Of a stretch of DNA of 64,000 nucleotides, positions 54,214 through 64,000 are shown piece by piece. How positions within the stretch are numbered: the stretch's first letter is position 1; the number at the start of each line of letters is the position of its first letter. The notes under the pieces were generated by a model. The model did no database searches. It worked only from the letters and a program-made list of their open reading frames with translations, and was not told where the DNA came from. The stretch covers positions 40,381,687 to 40,445,686 of the forward strand of contig OX411554.1 of the NCBI GenBank assembly GCA_948146395.1, written 5' to 3'. The stretch comes from Fragum whitleyi (Eukaryota; Mollusca; Bivalvia; Cardiida; Cardiidae). Both the position numbers and the translations under genes were made by a program.

Positions 54214-57200
54214 GTCCGGCAGAAATCTAGCTTGACCCGGAAGTAGGGTTCAAAGTTTTTTTCTTGACTGATTCTTGTAGCTAAGGCCTTCCCTAACGAG
54301 AATCTGGCTGATGAAATCTTGTCATCATTGAGCATTTTGAGAAAATTGAGATGGCAGCCAGGACTATCGAATGCTACGCTTACAGCTCGGTAGATCACTA
54401 TGAAATACTTTTAAATGGGTTTTTGTGCTCTATTTGATGTTAAAGCTCGAGATTATAAGCATATGACATAATAAATGCAAATTATGACATCAGAAGTGAG
54501 TATGGTAGTCAAGATGGCAGCCATTAGAATAATTAAATGACAATTAAAGTATTTCTTAAGTAAGCATTTATGGCTTATTCGATAAGCATTTGTAAGTGGT
54601 TTTAAGCTCTCTTAATATCAGACTAGTGACAACTCTCTTCTATTGATACATTAATTCTTGATTTGAAGATGGCAGCCAACAAAGAGAAGATTTTAAGTTA
54701 ATTGTGTTTTACTCAGGATTTTAGAATACATGTTGCACTTGCATTAATTTTTTCAAGGGCAATTTAAAAGTTTTTTTTACGATTTGATGCCTTAAATGAT
54801 AGAATTTGAATATAATTCGAGATGGCAGCCAAGAAATATACCCGAGAGAAGGTTTGAGGTTAAAAATTAATTTAGAAAATGATTCATGTTAACAAATGAA
54901 AAATTTAGTCATAATTTTGAAATTAGAAAAGCTACATATAACAATATATTTAGAATTACTGTGTTTCAAGATGGCAGGCAATATTGCATAAATATGGTAT
55001 TACCGTTGATTATTACCTTTTATGCTCATTCAAATGAAAATGTTTGTAAATAACTAATTCATAGACAATACACATTCCAGTGAACAATACATTACACCTA
55101 TATATAACATCTATGTTGTATGGCAATTGAAAATAAAATTCTATTCGCTTTGGAAGAAAATTATTGCACAACAAAATACATTCATCTCATATCTTTGGAA
55201 TGGCACGAAAAAGTTGTATCTCGCTATAAACATAAAGGCAGTAGCAACTGGTTCATGCTGAATCATCGATATGGTCAAATACCGAAAGAAAATTCTATTA
55301 TTAATATTTTGGGAAAATCGAAATTTTTTTACTTATTTCAATTGAATTTAATTCTCTCTTTTTTATCTTAATTATTTATTTTTCTCTGGTTAAGTATGGA
55401 TATGCTACGTTGTTTTTAAGACTATTGATATTATTTTCATAATAACCAACCTATGATCGCTCAAGTTTCTTTCTAAATCATTCTGATGGATTCGTTGTAT
55501 GACCCATTAAACCACATCCATATCAGTATGTATTGTCATATATGTTTATAAGTGGAAAAGGAGTTGTTCCGCTGAGGAACATTAAAGGACTGCAAAAAAA
55601 CTTTTAGTGGTAAATTTCAATTACATGATCACAACCGTTAAACAGGTCATGTAAGCATGATGATTGACTATGCTGTGTTACCCTGGTGACTTTGGTAATG
55701 CTTGAAAAGAGGCAATGCACTCGCTGGATTTGTCTTAGCGACTATTGAAGACCTTGTTCAAATTTCATAAATATGGCAAATTACTAGCGCGCAGATTGAC
55801 TTAAAGTCTGATTTTTGAATTTACATCACACCCTCCGAATCGCAGTTGATTTATTCAAATCATCACCAAAAGTTCGATATTCAACGCGGATATAGCAGCG
55901 AAAGGTTGTTAAAAGTGTTTGTTTAAAAACACCCTCTTGCCTGTTCTTATCTTCATTTTGCTTGCATTTGACATTTTTCGATTGGGCAACAATATCGTGA
56001 CTTTACTGTTGACTATATTTGTTTTCCTCTTTTTGTTTATTTCATTTAAAAACCACATATTTACTTTGATTATACAATCATGTTATGCCAACAAGATCCC
56101 AGAGCTGGCACAATAGTTCAAATAAATTTGATAATAAGTGGAAAGAAAAACAGCGAGGCTGCCATCTTGAAAAAAAAAGTTGTCTTAATACTTTACATCT
56201 GAACGTACTGATCAAAGCTCGGATATGTTTTGGCTATATAAAAAGATTATCATATTCTCATGCTTTCCATTTAAGTACGTGTATTTATAATTCATAGACT
56301 CTCTTAACAAACTGCCATCTCGACTGCCAAACTGAATTTCACTGTATGATCATTATTTCTGTAACTTGCTCAGGCAGCTGTTCGATACCATCATATTTTC
56401 ACATGGTTAGAGTTGTCTATAGTCATGTAAGATTTATCTAAAAAGGGTTTTAATTGTATCTTCATTTTTTTACAAATATCCATATACTACTTAATTTACA
56501 CCAGTAATCATACAGTTTTTCCATTTGGAAGCCATCTTGCCAACTATTCTTTATTTAATCTTCATTTAGGGTGTTCATTACACCAGGAAACTTCAAATTA
56601 GCATCTTACCAGATAAATTAAGTTAAAATACAAAATTTAGCTGAATTGTTAAATCATAGTAGCATAGTAGTGCATGTATGTTTTTGGTTGACTTGGCTGC
56701 CATCTCGACTTTTTTTCAAACTATTCCATGATGAAAATGCACCATCATCCAGATTTTTGATAGGCTAGGCCTTAGCTACTAGAAAAAGAGATAATTGTAA
56801 AATGTCTTGCAAACGTTTAGCATGAAATAAAAACCTTATATTTCCTGGCTGCCATCTTCAAATTAAGAATTTGCATATTACTTGATAAGAGGTGTAACTA
56901 GTCAGATTAAGGGCATACATGTAAAGCATCTTACAAAAGTTTATTTAGAAAACCCCAAAACAGATTCAAAGATCCTTATATCTCGCATGCATCGAGAATA
57001 CTTTAAAACCATTTTGGAATTCGATTTGGCTGCCATATTGATTACTATACTCATATCTCATGACACCTTATGCTTTTATTTTGTTACATAGCTTTAGATC
57101 AGCATCTTAACAATAAAATGACCACTCAAATGGATTTTATATTTCAAAAAGAGTGATCTACGGAGCCGTTGGCTTGTTTTTGGTAGTCCTGGCTGCCATC

Positions 57201-57347
57201 TCCATTTTTTTCAAAATGCTCAATGATGACAAGATGTCATCAACCAGATTCGGAATGGGGAAGGCCTTGGCTACAAGAATCAGTAAAGAAAAAAACTTTG
57301 AACCCTACTTCCAGGTGCAAGCAAAATATGCCATATTTCTGCCGGAC
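54214..57347. mobile_element. 3.13-kb long-inverted-repeat element built from ~155-bp repeats
   Basis: The left end GTCCGGCAGAAAT is complementary to the right end ATTTCTGCCGGAC, with TA at 54212-54213 and 57348-57349. Complementarity continues inward for hundreds of bases: GGAAGTAGGGTTCAAAGTTT with its inverse, and CTTGTAGCTAAGGCCTTCCC with its inverse. Further in, GACTAGT...ATTTGAAGATGGCAGCC (about 54625-54680) pairs with the inverse at about 56848-56905. An AAGATGGCAGCC motif recurs about every 150-160 bases in the left arm (54348, 54511, 54665, 54818, 54968). Its complement recurs in the right arm (56157, 56311, 56529, 56695, 56847, 57027, 57190). The right-arm terminus can be read as a hydrophobic peptide followed by MLNDDKMSSTRFGMGKALAT and RISKEKNFEPYF. 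The left-arm terminus reads similarly. No transposase was recognised. Central frames at 55120-55371 and 55919-56116 are unassigned. Confidence 0.8.
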
Positions 57348-57349
57348 TA

Positions 57350-57855
57350 CCTTGCCTCATATCCCGTTTGTGGCGCTTGCAATAGTCAGAGGGCAACGCC
57401 ACGAGGTGACTAGCATAGCAAACAAAAATGATGGATAGCTTGACTTTCAATCAAATTTATCTAGGGGCGAGATCTATGAAAAACAAATAAATTTCACTGA
57501 AGAAATAGTTTCATTTTCGCGTAGGTGTGTCCATGATTTAAGTCTGATGGAGGAGGAGTGATATGTAAAAGATGAAATCCGAGAGCGGAGCCTCTCGGCC
57601 CAATCAGACTTTATTCATGCAAACATCAACGCGAAAAAGAAATTATATCCATAATAACACGATAACTATTCTTAAATTAATTTTGATACCAATTGTTGTA
57701 TGAAATAAAGTACTTGGTCAAAAATTAATGAACGAGGAATGATATATACGTTGAGAGAATTTAACATCAAGCGAAGCGCGTCATTTAGCAAAGGGGATTA
57801 TATAACGTCAAAAGCATAAATTTTCCCCATAATTATGACGTTGAGTATAATAAAT
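57350..57855. repeat. Dispersed-repeat fragment and unassigned DNA
   Basis: 57368-57483 (GTGGCGCTTGCAATAGTC, CAACGCCACGAGGTGA, AGGGGCGAGATCTATGAAAA) resembles 43287-43432. The rest is unassigned. Confidence 0.5.
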
Positions 57856-58072
57856 GGGAAGGGCTATCTGTGTACACGGTAAAACACATGGTATTGAATA
57901 ATTCAAATGCCATTTGTTTTACCGTGTACACAGATCAAATGTCATTTGTTTTACCGTGTACACAGATCAAATGTCATTTGTTTTACCGTGTACACAGATC
58001 AAATGCCATTTGTTTTACCGTGTACACAGATCAAATGCCATGTGTTTTACCGTGTACACAGATAGCCCTTCC
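57856..58072. mobile_element. Short element with perfect 35-bp inverted termini and 32-bp internal tandem repeats
   Basis: The left arm GGGCTATCTGTGTACACGGT, AAAACACATGG is perfectly complementary to the right arm CCATGTGTTTTACCGTGTAC, ACAGATAGCCC (35 bases in full). Between them TTTTACCGTGTACACAGATC, AAATGCCATTTG repeats with a period of exactly 32 bases, starting at 57917, 57949, 57981 and 58013 and merging into the right arm at 58045. Frames here read as a Val-Tyr-Thr-Asp-type repeat only because of the tandem array. Confidence 0.93.
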
Positions 58073-58082
58073 TATTTATTTA

Positions 58083-58285
58083 CAGTACGGAACATCGGGA
58101 ATTTGACAATCATTTCAATCACAATCCGATCATTCACGGGCAATCACGTTCAATCAGCGTTCAGCGTTCAATCAGCGTTCAATCACAATTTTACAATCAG
58201 CGTTCAATCAGAATCGTTACAAAGCGTTCAATCAGAACCGTTCACTCATTCCGATCGGTTACATGATAAGAAACCGTTCAATCAG
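58083..58285 (+). repeat. MITE-A-like start followed by GCGTTCAATCA short tandem repeats
   Basis: ACAGTACGGAACATCGGGAA, TTTGACAATCATTTCAATCA resembles a MITE-A left end. It is then dominated by repeats of GCGTTCAATCA (58155-58240). The relationship to MITE-A is tentative. Confidence 0.5.
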
Positions 58286-58640
58286 TTTTAACGAAATTAT
58301 TTTCGTTTGATTAAAAATAATTCATTTTGTTGATAGAATAGATAAATAAAAAGGCAAATTCACAATTTTCTCGAAATAAATAGCTCTAGCGAGTTCCGGA
58401 AACATCCAGGCAAATTAAAGGCGAGAAGACGAGTTCGATCCAAATACCGTTTTCGCCTCGGTGCCAGTTCGTACCTAGACCGCCAGTAGAGAATGAAAGG
58501 GTGAACAACCGAGAGATTTTCCTTACTTTCTTTAAACAATTTCTCTCCTCAGTGGCCGGCTTTACCGGGGCCAAAATGTTTTATTAAAGGCAAGAACATT
58601 GTTACCCTTATGAAATATTACTTAATGAAAGTGCTTTCAA
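58286..58640. other. Unassigned DNA, somewhat richer in GC
   Basis: No domain was recognised in any frame. A short palindrome, GGCCGGCTTTACCGGGGCC, lies at 58554-58572. Confidence 0.4.
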
Positions 58641-58641
58641 T

Positions 58642-58850
58642 TGACTGGTAAAACAATCCTATCCATGTTACTCTCCAATATTTCATTGATTAGGACATGC
58701 TCACCAGCCACGACATGCATCTCATTTTCATACGGCGGATTCATGGAGACTGTAATGTAGACTGGTAAACCTGTCCCATCTACGCTACCCTCCGATCTAT
58801 ATCGATAGATTGAGGCAGGCTCGCCAGTCAAACCGTAATGTAGGTTTTAC
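58642..58850 (-). repeat. ~118-bp tandem duplication with an open minus-strand frame
   Basis: GACTGGTAAAACAATCCTAT at 58642 recurs as GACTGGTAAACCTGTCCCAT at 58760, followed in both by CTCCxAT and GCTCxCCAGyC blocks. The minus frame reads GEPASIYRYRSEGSVDGTGL...GEHVLINEILESNMDRIVLP, that is, two related peptide units. A match to CGCTACCCTCCGAT at 268-281 suggests a dispersed repeat rather than an exon. The coding possibility is left open. Confidence 0.5.
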
Positions 58851-59107
58851 TCTACAGTTGGGTCTTCAAATTTAACCACTAGTTGATTAAATTTCCCGAG
58901 GAAAATGAAAGATAAGACTCGCGATAGGGGCTACTTTAGATCCGCAACTGCAGTCTAGGGGGAGACTGGGTAATTGTGGGGCTGCATTTTTATGAAAAGG
59001 TTTCGGTCAACTTGTATCGAAACTTCTTACATTTAACTATTGAGTCCTATGCCGGTGGTATGAGCACCTAATTATTGACTCTTGATATTACTGTATTTTA
59101 CCAGTGA
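58851..59107. other. Unassigned DNA
   Basis: Nothing recognised. Confidence 0.4.
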
Positions 59108-59516
59108 ATACAGTCAGAAGAATCTGGAAATTGAAAATTGAATGACCTTAGAATGAAATTGAATGAGGGTGACGAGCAAAATTAGATTGATTTTCAAGGG
59201 AGGTAAAACAAAATCGACAATAAATTAGTGCTAATTGATTACCTCCCGTTAAAAGATCTACCAACTTTTCTGGATTTGTGTCTTTACAGACAAATCAGAC
59301 CCTTAAAAACCAACGACAGCCTTAAAAAATCATACAATCATTTTATTGGAATGCTGATTATTTTGCACAGATTCAAAGTGTTTTTTTTTAATGATTTTGG
59401 AGCGTTTTAAATTGATTGGAGTGAGTGTTAGGAACGCAATATTTGAGCACTAGGCAAGTGATTTCGATTGGTTTTGATCTAGATGAATGTCAATTTCACA
59501 ATGTGATTTGCTGTTA
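59108..59516 (-). mobile_element. MITE-A copy, diverged, minus orientation
   Basis: ACAGTCAGAAGAATCTGGAA start, AAGGGAGGTAAAACAAAATC, GATTACCTCCCGTTAAAAGA and GTCAATTTCACAATGTGATT. It is among the oldest copies. Confidence 0.75.
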
Positions 59517-59675
59517 CACAAGACCTTTTCTGAACCATCAGCTGGGAGAAGAAAGTCAAATTTGATGGATGCCACCATCAGAGATTGGGCCTGGGACCCA
59601 ACAATTTGTGTGTTAGAAAGGGGGTTAACACTGCTTTTAACAATCTTAGAGTCTTTTCAGCTTTTCAAGCACTAC

Positions 59676-60022
59676 CATTAGATCCCTTCCTAGCCTCTAG
59701 CTGCTATCCCACATAGGTTTATGATTATTAATCCACAGGGGCTAAGCCTAGCAGTAATACAGGGCTATCAAACATGGGGTAGCGAGTTAGAACCCCGGCT
59801 CAGCCAACTTTCATCCGTCAATATTGATTAAATTAGAGTCAACGGCTAATGATATTTTACTTACGATATAATGTAGCACGCCTTAGATGAATGAGCAGCT
59901 AGTGGCTCACAATAAATGTTGAGGTTTTACTGGTGTGAGAAAGGATATGAGTTGGTGCACTGGCCAGCTATAATATAACTGCACTAATATTGAAAGTGGT
60001 ATTAAACCCCATGCAAACAAAA
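59676..60022 (+). mobile_element. SINE-like element with TATAACTG core
   Basis: GGGGCTAAGCCTAGCAGTAA, CATGGGGTAGCGAGTTAGAA and CCCCGGCTC look like a tRNA-like head with a degenerate B box (GAGTTAGAACCCC). The 3' part GGTGTGAGAAAGGATATGAG, TATAATATAACTGCACTAAT and TTGAAAGTGGTATTAAACCC matches the cores at 17.7 and 61.2 kb. CTAGCCTCTAGCTGCTATC at its left is the inverse of part of 17615-17644. Confidence 0.62.
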
Positions 60023-60216
60023 CATATCAACCCATTCTGGGGAACAACTTGTAGGAAAGGACGTTGGCTCTAGGTGCAAATGAATTGGTGTCGGATACAC
60101 TACCACAGCAGTTACCCAAATACATCTGCCTATATAGTTGTGATGACAATATATTTCACATATCCTTGAGTCACATACAACACATGCTAAATATGGCCAT
60201 GATTTGTATAGAGGTA

Positions 60217-60365
60217 GTGGACCCTTAATAGTTCCTCCACATATCCGAACTCATGATCTTTCACAATGTTTACAGAGGTTTCATAATTAAAATCATTAGG
60301 AAACCTCAGTTAACACTGTTACAGTTCATTACTCTCAAAATGTCGTGTATCTATCACGGGTGTAC
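60217..60365. mobile_element. FB2 foldback element, old copy, 149 bp
   Basis: GTGGACCCTTAATAGTTC to TCTATCACGGGTGTAC with TA on both sides. Same length as 15935-16083 but well diverged, so the family has been active over a long time. Confidence 0.8.
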
Positions 60366-60724
60366 TACCTTAATCCAATTCAATCTGTACCTGGAAATTC
60401 CCATTTTGACAGGAGATATAGACAAGGATCATCCTGAATATATGTGCAGTCTGATCTTAGTCTACACCATCTTTTTGGCTAAGAACTGTGTTGAGACTAA
60501 ATTTTCAAGACAAAATTTGTTGGATGATTTTTCTTTCAGAGACATTCAGCACTTTGCCTTAAAGCTAGTGTAATTTAGCCTGGATTTATACTTAGCATAA
60601 GAAGGGTAATGGCCATTGGCATTGATGAGCTATTTCCCATGTGCGGATCCAGTGGGGGGATATCAGGACAAAACAAGATGTGTTTGTGAAACACGTAAGC
60701 CCCGTAACAGCATTTTTTTCAAAG

Positions 60725-60775
60725 TTTGACCATGACAGATGACCTTGACCTTGTCACATGACCTTGACTTTGGTA
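60725..60775 (+). repeat. TGACCTTGACC block 1
   Basis: GACCATGACAGATGACCTTG, ACCTTGTCACATGACCTTGA. Blocks 2 and 3 lie at about 61290-61330 and 61438-61475. Confidence 0.8.
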
Positions 60776-60782
60776 CCACCCG

Positions 60783-61228
60783 TACGAAAATTGTAGCGGA
60801 TTCCGCTTGGAAAATAGGCGTAAATGAGACGGAAATGAAGCGGAAATGAAGCGGAAATGGTCACTTACGCTTGTAACTCAGGCGTAAGTTTAATTTACGT
60901 CTCTGCTACATCATAAAGAACTGGCGTAATACATCAGAAATTACAGGCGTGAAATGAATTCAAAGCGGAATTTCTTTTCTATTCAGTTTTACAGGCGTAC
61001 TTCAACACTTAAACTTATTCTAGAGACGGATTTTACAGACTTAGCATTTTTATGGAAGCGGAAAGACACTTTCAGCAAGCGTAAAATAACTTAAACTTTT
61101 GTTAGAGGTGTATTTTTCTAACTTAAACATTTCATGTGAAAGAAATCATTACTGTGAGGAAAATTCATGCCGTGATATAACTGAAAAAATGTTGAAAGAG
61201 GCGTAAAACTCCTTTCAATCAATCTTTC
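60783..61228 (+). mobile_element. SINE-like insertion between TGACCTTGACC blocks
   Basis: Begins near GTACGAAAATTGTAGCGGAT, contains three tandem AAGCGGAAATG units (60825-60860), and ends with CGTGATATAACTGAAAAAAT, GTTGAAAGAGGCGTAAAACT and CTTTCAATCAATC. The left boundary is uncertain. Confidence 0.5.
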
Positions 61229-61289
61229 ACTTACCCTTGAAATGTTATGTTCAATGTTCAAGTTTTTGTGCTGAAAATCAGTGAACTGC

Positions 61290-61475
61290 AAAAAATGACC
61301 TTGACCTTGGCAAATAACCTTGACTTTACTATCCACAAAAGGGCTTTGTCACAAGCAATTCATATGTAAAATATCAATGCTATATCACTTACCATTACAA
61401 AGTTAGAGCAAATGTAAAAGTTTTAATCTTTTACAAATTTGACCTTGAAAAATGACCTTGACCTTGACTGATGAC
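61290..61475 (+). repeat. TGACCTTGACC blocks 2 and 3
   Basis: AAAAAATGACCTTGACCTTG, GCAAATAACCTTGACTTTAC, and then TTTGACCTTGAAAAATGACC, TTGACCTTGACTGATGACC. The block continues with CTTGTCCCAAGCAATCA, which echoes CTTTGTCACAAGCAATTCA at 61344, giving a period of about 150 bp. Confidence 0.8.
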
Positions 61476-61528
61476 CAAGAACTCCATGAGAAAGGTCTTG
61501 TCCCAAGCAATCATCATACATGTGAAAT

Positions 61529-61580
61529 ATGAAGGCTCCCCCCCCCCTCCCCTCCCCCTCCCCCCCCCCCCCAAAAAAAA
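61529..61580 (+). repeat. C/CT-rich low-complexity tract
   Basis: CTCCCCCCCCCCTCCCCTCC, then a C run and an A run. Confidence 0.95.
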
Positions 61581-63770
61581 TATATGAATTTACTCACAAA
61601 AAAACTTCTTATTTTCAAGTAAATATCTTTAAATACAACCATAATATCTGAAAATATTTTTGAAAAAATATCTACAAGCTTATTAACTTACCCAAACGAA
61701 TGCAGTAAATAATGTCCAAGTCTAAAAATGACTAGGACTCTAGTCTATAGAAATCCAAGATGGCTGCCGATTTTAAATGAAATTTCCGTTGACTTGTTTT
61801 TTTGCCTTATTTCCTTTCACATTGGAAAGAATAGCACAAAGAAGGTATGTAAAAAGCAGTAATTTGATGATTTTTAATAGAATCTTGTCCTGTAGGACCC
61901 TAAAAAAAAGTTATTTACAAATATAAGACAACTTAAATCTCAGTAAATAGTGAATCCTTCGGAATGCAAAAATTGAAAAATGATTCCATGGTTTTAATGA
62001 ATTAAGCCAAAATTCATAGTTCCAAATATTATTAAACCCACATTAAACCTAGTTACCCCAAAGGTATAGAAGAATTATATGAAATGGATATATCAAATTG
62101 TATTATTTTTTGTAGATTCGTACCAATAAATTTTCGACCCCATGTCTTATTTCAGCAACATGTTTTTTAGAGTATATTGTACAGTGCTCTCAACAAGGTG
62201 CAAAATCAGAATTTTTTTTTTATTCTATGTTGGATTTTCAGGATTTTTTTTTCACAAACTAAGGAATTCCCCCCCCCCCCTTCCAAACACCTCCCTTTTC
62301 TACACACTATTTAAATGCTCCTCTCCTTGTTAGAATAAGTTTTATTGTTCCCAAAGTCCATTATTCTTGGTTGGTCTTTAAAAATATAAACTTCCAAGGG
62401 TTAAAACTTATAGCTTTAACTTTAGGCTGTAGGTACAAACTTTGGGTGCTCAATCACCCTTTATTTCTTTATAAATTTTGGAAACAAATATGAGGAACTG
62501 AAGTTTCTATTTGGAATTGCTCTGTAGATGTTTCTTGCATGATGGACCTAGGAAATGCTGCTTACCCAAATTTTAGTTAAGATGTTTTGATATCCTTCGA
62601 TATAACACAGCTTTATTCTCTCCCCCCCCCCCCTGTCATTCCAAGGGTGATGAACATTCTACGAGTAGTGTGCAAAAAAAAATGTTCTGGCGGTTGAATT
62701 AAACTTATTAATATATTTGAACTTATGCTGAATTATCTGAATAACTAAGACAAAAAATGACTCTGTCCTTTTCAAATCTCTCGTCAGACATTTTGATGGA
62801 GTCAACTTTTAAATGACGTAATTGGGATTTTTTGTGTTCTTCCAGGATGCCGTTTAAAGACGATGGTAGTTGATTGACCTTTGCGGTATTGTTTTTATGG
62901 TAGGGCCTTTTTTCACTTCGAATAAATTACCCGTAGATCTATTCTAGACACTTACAAAGCAACATTTTGAAATTTTATCAGTCAGAGCTGTATGAATTCC
63001 GTTTGATCTTAGGAATATTCCCCTGATTTGAATTTCATTTGTTTCAATAGGCCTATCAAAGAACCCTAGTGATCTGTATCTGACAAAGAAAGAGAATGAC
63101 AGAAGCTGTAATGACGCGTTGCATTGTCCAAAACCATGTATGTTACATATGACTTTTTTTTGTCAGTTATAATGTATGTTCGCAACAAATAACAGGGAGT
63201 TTTTCTTGAATCTCAGACGTTTTTTACGTAAAAGATATTCTTGTTGTAATTTCTGAAATTTTGGACATACATTACGTTGATGTCCACTTATTGAGCGCAC
63301 TGTGCATTCTATTCACAATATAAGTTAAAATAATTTTTCAAGCAATCACCTTAATATATGAGTGAATTTATCAAGTGTGTATTTACTGTATTGACCACTT
63401 ACAAGGATTATTTCTAATTTCCAGACAAAGTTTGTCCTGAACCTATTTGAATTATGCTGGACTGATTAACTGTTAAAAGAGGCCATGATTGAGAAGGCAG
63501 CCTATCATCTAACCGAACAGTTTGGGGCAGAATACCTGATTTAAGGACTTTCAGGAATCAAAAGATCAACAAAATATGTACTGAGAGGACATGGGTTATG
63601 AAAACTAACAAGATTGCATCAAGTATGTATGAAAGGTATTTACAAATCCATTTCACTTAAAACCATTTGGTGCATTTTTTTTTTCAAATTACCATATCAT
63701 TGATTTTTTTCCCTGTATTGTAACAACCAATTTGCTGAGGCTTGAGTTTGCCCCACAGAATATTTCAGGT
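61581..63770. other. Unassigned DNA (2.2 kb)
   Basis: AAGATGGCTGCCGAT at 61748 echoes the motif of the 54-57 kb element. C runs lie at 62269-62280 and 62622-62632. Several short frames (for example 62142-62333) cross these runs and are not credible genes. No exon with supported splice sites could be defined. Confidence 0.45.
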
Positions 63771-63789
63771 AAGACACATAGATGAAACT

Positions 63790-63840
63790 GTGTGCAACAC
63801 ACCCAATATTTTCAACACACCCAATATTTTCAACACAAAA
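63790..63840 (+). repeat. Short ~19-bp tandem repeat
   Basis: CAACACACCCAATATTTT occurs twice in succession, followed by a third partial CAACACA. Confidence 0.85.
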
Positions 63841-64000
63841 AAATTTGCTCAACATCCTCAATACATTGTTTTGATACTTTTTGCCTTATACAAATCATAC
63901 AGTGAATTTGGTTAAAGTTTTCTCACATTTTTACGCTTTAAGTATTTGGAATTAGGTTTAGTAAATACGAAAGTGTGTAGAAAACATATGGTTACTCAAT
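63841..64000. other. Unassigned AT-rich DNA to the window end
   Basis: Nothing recognised. Confidence 0.4.

Noticed and set aside
54171..54398. 75-codon minus frame similar to 57153-57413 as a pair of duplicated genes
   Set aside because: They are the two inverted arms of one mobile element. Frame shifts separate the upstream hydrophobic part in the left arm, so a functional pair is not supported, although exon capture remains possible.
57870..58291. Overlapping 78- and 125-codon frames with a repeated Cys-Phe-Thr-Val-Tyr-Thr-type peptide
   Set aside because: Produced by the 32-bp tandem array inside a foldback element and read in more than one phase. 32 is not a multiple of three, so no stable peptide repeat is encoded.
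63720..63785. Exon with donor CAGGTAAGA near 63770
   Set aside because: All frames upstream carry nearby stops (for example TGA in GAGGCTTGAG), and no acceptor or homology supports it.

Overview
This is a eukaryotic, AT-rich, gene-poor window that is very dense in transposable elements. No complete protein-coding gene, tRNA or rRNA can be supported. Several repeat types point to a mollusc, probably a bivalve. These are a degenerate ~148-bp tandem element ending in a GGTGAGTGACTAAGGGTCAT-type tail (43.6-44.1 kb), a palindromic AGCTCCACTGG...CCAGAGAGCT head (20.26 kb), a TATAACTG-type SINE 3' core followed by TCAATCAATC (17.7, 27.9, 60.0 and 61.2 kb), CCGT-rich blocks and TGACCTTGACC blocks. 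The taxonomic call is inference from memory of such repeats, not from a search.

Layout. 1-5.9 kb: a 48-bp satellite in inverted orientation at the left edge and again at 3.8-5.9 kb. Between the two blocks lies a degraded direct duplication into which a 5'-truncated LINE (with GATA tail) and a TA-flanked MITE have inserted. 6-14.2 kb: scattered copies of one abundant ~440-bp MITE family (called MITE-A here), a TGTA microsatellite, a ~135-bp tandem repeat and a long perfect-looking hairpin. 14.26-38.6 kb: a large direct tandem segmental duplication, copy 1 at 14261-24490 and copy 2 at 24491 to about 38600. The first ~4.2 kb of the two copies is nearly identical and the rest is clearly more diverged. 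Copy 2 carries three insertions absent from copy 1: a retroposed fragment at 29.3 kb, a 3.09-kb TIR element at 31.3 kb and a minus-strand LINE at 35.3 kb. Copy 1 carries a ~300-bp insertion of its own at 19.3 kb. 38.6-54.2 kb: more MITE-A copies, microsatellites, a 768-bp TTAA-flanked element and old mollusc-type tandem repeats. 54.2-57.35 kb: a 3.13-kb inverted-repeat element whose arms are built from a ~155-bp repeat carrying an AAGATGGCAGCC motif. 57.4-64 kb: a short foldback element with 32-bp internal repeats, SINE-like sequences, nuclear-receptor half-site-like repeats, low-complexity C tracts, and otherwise unassigned DNA.

The only recognisable protein remnants are reverse transcriptase fragments of two non-LTR retrotransposons (1.35-2.4 kb, plus strand; 35.3-37.2 kb, minus strand), both broken. 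Most open reading frames are shadows of satellites, microsatellites or MITE-A copies. About 35 full or partial MITE-A copies make up a large share of the window, and most other structures are other inverted-repeat elements, often nested. The empty sites provided by the segmental duplication allow several insertions to be bounded precisely.
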